A stretch of 59,838 nt of DNA from Bacteroidales bacterium (GTDB taxonomy: Bacteria; Bacteroidota; Bacteroidia; Bacteroidales; Paludibacteraceae). Positions 57,379 through 59,838 of the stretch are shown here, in pieces. A program made the translations under genes and the position numbers. Numbering within the stretch: the stretch's first letter is position 1; every line of letters begins with the position of its first letter. The stretch covers positions 1-59,838 of the forward strand of contig JALFZG010000036.1 in NCBI GenBank assembly GCA_022784645.1. The letters run 5' to 3'. Under the pieces are notes generated by a model that was not told the origin of the DNA, did no database searches, and saw only the letters and a program-made list of their open reading frames with translations.

Positions 57379-58026
57379 GTGGATATACAAATTCTCCTCG
57401 CGCTCAATGGTGCCCATACGCCGGCACTCGATAAGCTCATGTGGTGGTTCAGCCTGCCTAACAACGCCCTTTGGTTGACCATCTACGCGCTGCTCCTCAT
57501 CGCCATCGTTTGGCTCTACCGAGGGCAAAACCTTACGGATTATTCGAAGGGCAATTCGTTCCGCTCGTGGCTGCCTCTCATCGGAGCGCTCGTGGCCATC
57601 GCGATGGCGGTGGGGCTGGCTGATTACATCAGTTCAGGCATCCTCAAACCATGGGTAGGACGCTTGCGTCCCACGCACGAACCCGCACTGGACGGCATGC
57701 TGCATATCGTGAATAACTATCGAGGAGGGACATACGGATTCCCGTCTTCTCATGCGGCAAACACGATGGCCGTCACCCTGATCGTCTGGCTGCTTTGTGG
57801 CGTTCATCGGTATCGCTCAGTGGGCCGCACCACCCTGCGTCCGTTCATCAATGGCGGAGGTATAGCATTGCTCCTCATTTATGTGTTGCCCAACTGCATC
57901 AGTCGGATCTACCTCGGTGTGCACTACCCTTCCGACATCATCGTGGGCTTGCTGATTGGCGCGCTGACGGCCCTCTTTGCCTTCGGGCTGTTTAAACTGT
58001 TATTAAGGAAAATACTCATTCATTAA
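57379..58026 (+). CDS. PAP2-family membrane phosphatase
   Basis: This 215-residue membrane protein begins at GTG. It shows the three PAP2 signature blocks: KPWVGRLRPTH near 95-105, FPSSHAANT near 124-132 and SRIYLGVHYPSD near 175-186. About five transmembrane helices are visible. Likely substrates are undecaprenyl pyrophosphate or lipid A phosphates, as for other family members; the sequence does not decide which. Linked to batE upstream and udk downstream by short gaps. Confidence 0.9.
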   Translation: MDIQILLALNGAHTPALDKLMWWFSLPNNALWLTIYALLLIAIVWLYRGQNLTDYSKGNSFRSWLPLIGALVAIAMAVGLADYISSGILKPWVGRLRPTHEPALDGMLHIVNNYRGGTYGFPSSHAANTMAVTLIVWLLCGVHRYRSVGRTTLRPFINGGGIALLLIYVLPNCISRIYLGVHYPSDIIVGLLIGALTALFAFGLFKLLLRKILIH

Positions 58027-58038
58027 ATCGCATATATC

Positions 58039-58668
58039 ATGACAATTATTGGCATTGCCGGTGGAACCGGTTCGGGAAAAACAACCGTAGTAAGAAAAAT
58101 CGTAGAGGCGCTGCCCGAATGCAGTGTTGCGATTATTCCGCAAGATTCGTATTATAAAGATCAGAGCCATATCCCTTTGGAGGACCGCCGGAAAACCAAT
58201 TTCGACCACCCCGATGCTTTTGAGTGGCCGCTTTTCGTGAAGCAAATCAACGACTTGAAAGAAGGGCGTGCCATCGAGCAACCCGTCTATTCGTATATCA
58301 TCAATACGCGCCTGAAGGAGACCATTCATATCGAACCCAAAGACGTGATTATCGTGGAAGGCATCATGGCGCTTTACGACAAGGACATGCGCGATTTGAT
58401 GGACTTGAAGATCTTCGTGGATACGCCAGCCGACGAACGAATGTTGCGCGTGTTCGTACGAGATATCGCCGAGCGCGACCAGCAGTTTGATATTCTTGTG
58501 GATAAATACCGCAACGTGCTCAAGCCGATGCACGACCAATATATCGAGCCCACGAAGCAGTATGCGGATATCATCATCCCCAATGGTGGTGACAATGCTA
58601 AAGCCATCGCCATGCTGCAGCAGTACGTCCGCTCCTTCGCCCGCGAACTCGACCTCAAGAAACTGTAA
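58039..58668 (+). CDS. udk: Uridine kinase
   Basis: This cytoplasmic enzyme phosphorylates uridine and cytidine in pyrimidine salvage. The 209 residues have the P-loop GGTGSGKTT near 8-16, the PQDSYYKD segment near 34-41, and the NFDHPDAFEW segment near 54-63. Full length. It follows the PAP2 gene by 12 bases and probably ends that transcript. It gives a salvage route to UMP beside the de novo cluster at the other end of the window. Confidence 0.95.
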   Translation: MTIIGIAGGTGSGKTTVVRKIVEALPECSVAIIPQDSYYKDQSHIPLEDRRKTNFDHPDAFEWPLFVKQINDLKEGRAIEQPVYSYIINTRLKETIHIEPKDVIIVEGIMALYDKDMRDLMDLKIFVDTPADERMLRVFVRDIAERDQQFDILVDKYRNVLKPMHDQYIEPTKQYADIIIPNGGDNAKAIAMLQQYVRSFARELDLKKL

Positions 58669-58690
58669 TGCCTGAAGTCATTTATATCTC

Positions 58691-58747
58691 GCGAGCTCGT
58701 ATTGTTCTACCATGACGCGAATAATATTCGCTACCAATAAACAATAC
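58691..58747 (+). repeat. Copy of the covarying hairpin repeat, with an inverted half-copy
   Basis: GCGAAT-AAT-ATTCGC (58717-58731) is followed by TACCAATAAACAATAC (58732-58747). Just before it, in the opposite orientation, GAACAATACGAGCTCGCG (58707-58690) repeats the end of the conserved word plus sequence similar to that beside the copy at 29423. It lies about 50 bases past the udk stop. Confidence 0.7.
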
Positions 58748-58807
58748 ACGAAGAAAAAATAATTTTGAATAATTTTGAGAAATAGAGCTTGCTCGTTGTT
58801 CTTTATA

Positions 58808-58839
58808 TTTGCACATTTCAAAAATTCTTCGTACCTTTC
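58808..58839 (+). promoter_or_regulatory. Upstream copy of the duplicated rubredoxin promoter
   Basis: TTTG (58808-58811) and TACCTTTC (58832-58839) are 20 bases apart. The sequence between and around them is nearly the same as that of the promoter 93 bases downstream, apart from G to C in the last base of the -7 box. Confidence 0.5.
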
Positions 58840-58900
58840 ATTCCACAAGGGAACAGCGGTACTCGTTTTTTTATTAAAATTGCAAAAAAATTAAATTTCT

Positions 58901-58932
58901 TTTGCATATTCCAAAAAATCTTCGTACCTTTG
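58901..58932 (+). promoter_or_regulatory. Promoter of the rubredoxin gene
   Basis: TTTG (58901-58904) and TACCTTTG (58925-58932) are 20 bases apart. The leader of about 60 bases contains the perfect hairpin GGAGCA-GCA-TGCTCC (58972-58986), and its right arm shares GCATGCTC with 58932-58939, allowing alternative pairing. Confidence 0.75.
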
Positions 58933-59002
58933 CATGCTCGATTGAGCGAAAAAGATAGAAATGAATAACCCGGAGCAGCATGCTCCATTAAAATTATTGA
59001 AC

Positions 59003-59161
59003 ATGAAGAAGTACGTATGCGATGTATGCGGTTGGGTGTATGATCCCGCCGTAGGTGTACCTGAGGCTGGTATTCCGGCTGGCACGCCCTGGGAAGAAGT
59101 TCCCGAAGATTTTGAATGTCCGCTTTGTGGAGTTGGTAAAGATGACTTCTCCGCTGAGTAA
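59003..59161 (+). CDS. Rubredoxin
   Basis: This 52-residue iron protein transfers single electrons in the cytoplasm. The start at 59003 ([18 protein letters not shown]) is the standard one; an in-frame ATG at 58961 would add 14 residues encoded across the leader hairpin. The four iron ligands are in the usual spacing: C6-x2-C9 (VCDVCGW) and C39-x2-C42 (CPLCGVGK). Rubredoxins in anaerobes usually serve oxygen or superoxide reduction pathways. The gene stands alone between its promoter and a strong terminator. Confidence 0.95.
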   Translation: MKKYVCDVCGWVYDPAVGVPEAGIPAGTPWEEVPEDFECPLCGVGKDDFSAE

Positions 59162-59169
59162 TGCCCCCA

Positions 59170-59199
59170 CTCCCTGCCCCACCGGCAGGGAGTTTTTTT
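59170..59199 (+). terminator. Rubredoxin terminator
   Basis: CTCCCTGCC (59170-59178) pairs with GGCAGGGAG (59184-59192), followed by seven T. It begins eight bases after the stop codon. Confidence 0.92.
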
Positions 59200-59251
59200 G
59201 CAGAAATAGCATCCTTTTTTTCCGCACAAGTAGACAGGTTACTCTAAAATG

Positions 59252-59278
59252 TGTGAACTTTGTGAACTTTGTGAACTT
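59252..59278. repeat. Three tandem copies of a 9-bp unit
   Basis: TGTGAACTT repeats at 59252, 59261 and 59270, followed by a partial TTGTGAA. No gene covers it. Confidence 0.85.
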
Positions 59279-59303
59279 TTTGTGAAAAATACTGTGTCTT
59301 TTT

Positions 59304-59487
59304 GAACACGCGCCCTACGGGCTATCTCTCGCGCCTTTGGCTATTACACGAATATTTTATTGAACACGAATTGTATTTGATTGCCTGTAAAAGAGTGATT
59401 TTTTTTGAACACGAATTGCACGAATTGCACGAATAATTTTCCTTCGCATTCGTTAGATTCGAGAGATAGCCCGTAGGGCGCGTGTTC
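59304..59487. repeat. 28-bp perfect inverted repeat around an iterated spacer
   Basis: Bases 59304-59331 and 59460-59487 are exact reverse complements. Each arm contains a GCCC-TAC-GGGC hairpin. The 128-base spacer holds two direct copies of TTGAACACGAATTG and further CACGAATTG words; the arms also begin with GAACACG. No ORF fits inside. The block ends ten bases before the stop codon of the partial gene at 59498. Confidence 0.85.
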
Positions 59488-59497
59488 GTTTTACAGA

Positions 59498-59838
59498 TTA
59501 CTCGAATCCGCCGTCATCACCGCTGCTGCCGCTGCCGGAGTTAGAGCCACCCGAAGGAGTCTGCGAGCCCGAAGTTGAGCCGCTGCCGCCTGCCGGGGCA
59601 TTAGCAGAGCCATCAGGGAGCTGTACGGTGCCGCTGACAGAGGCGAAAGAGGTGTTGGCGTTGGGGTCAACCACTACCGCACCATCAACCACCTTGTACA
59701 TACCCTTCGCCATCATCATACCACGGAGAGTGGAGTAACGAGTCTGGCGGTCGAAGGCGAGCTTCACCTTCTGGTACTCATCGCTCGGAGCGGACTTCGC
59801 CTTCTCGGTGGCGATCCAAGCAGAGATAGCTGCGGAGA
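59498..59838 (-). CDS. Partial small protein with Gly/Ser tail, paralogue of the 32.8-kb gene
   Basis: The frame is open to the right edge of the window, so the 5' end is missing; 113 codons plus the stop are visible. The upstream codons read AAISAWIATEKAKSAPSDEY and continue through FDRQTRYSTLRG and KGMYKVV, aligning closely with residues 65-115 of the protein at 32750-33160. Unlike that protein, it then carries a Gly/Ser-rich tail that ends GDDGGFE, almost the same as the end of the DUF6266-like protein at 274-1356. The two local families thus share a tail. Function unknown. Confidence 0.75.
   Translation of the reverse strand, partial: SAAISAWIATEKAKSAPSDEYQKVKLAFDRQTRYSTLRGMMMAKGMYKVVDGAVVVDPNANTSFASVSGTVQLPDGSANAPAGGSGSTSGSQTPSGGSNSGSGSSGDDGGFE

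Overview
The window looks like a chromosomal segment of a Bacteroidota bacterium, most likely order Bacteroidales. The evidence is nine promoter candidates of the Bacteroidota sigma type (TTTG, a 19-20 base gap, then TAnnTTTG), few Shine-Dalgarno sites, a complete moxR/DUF58/batA-E block, and Bacteroidota-type NadE and LysS. No taxonomic search could be run, so this is inference from family knowledge.

Layout. At 0.3-3.2 kb lie a DUF6266-like protein with a Gly/Ser tail and a convergent two-gene unit (NifU-like scaffold plus GGGtGRT protein). From 32.3 down to 3.5 kb, 21 consecutive minus-strand genes form an almost uninterrupted nucleotide-biosynthesis cluster: pyrC-K-D-F-E-B, guaB, guaA, purE-L-M-H-D, folD, purT-B-A, carA-B, purC, and a purF-like gene. 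One clear promoter stands before pyrC and one terminator follows the purF-like gene. Together these genes cover UMP synthesis and nearly all of IMP, AMP and GMP synthesis. PurK and an N-terminal-nucleophile PurF are not here. From 32.3 to 34.0 kb is a repeat- and hairpin-rich accessory stretch with one small protein gene and tRNA-Glu(CTC). From 34.0 to 47.8 kb are plus-strand housekeeping genes: nadE, dsbD, a hotdog thioesterase, mfd, kdsB, an outer-membrane protein, lysS, gpsA and pgi. After a convergent outer-membrane protein gene, 48.9-57.4 kb holds moxR-DUF58-hypothetical-batA-batB-batC-batD-batE, followed by a PAP2 phosphatase and udk. The end (58.7-59.8 kb) has duplicated promoters before a rubredoxin gene, an inverted-repeat block, and the 3' part of a paralogue of the small protein at 32.8 kb.

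How it fits together. The nucleotide cluster is a single-direction module with several departures from textbook enzymes. PyrB carries a C-terminal copy of only the zinc domain of PyrI. Dihydroorotase lacks its N-terminal segment. The PurF-like protein has lost the N-terminal glutaminase cysteine. The pyr block has a Firmicutes-like order and includes a type I PyrF.

The least explained signal is intergenic. Many gaps hold short hairpins with a three-base loop. One family (six copies at three loci) has a 15-base hairpin whose arms change in compensating pairs, followed by a conserved 16-base word close to TACCAATGAACAATAC. Other gaps hold short tandem repeats and perfect inverted repeats of 19 and 28 bases. 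All homology statements come from reading motifs by eye; no alignment or search was run.
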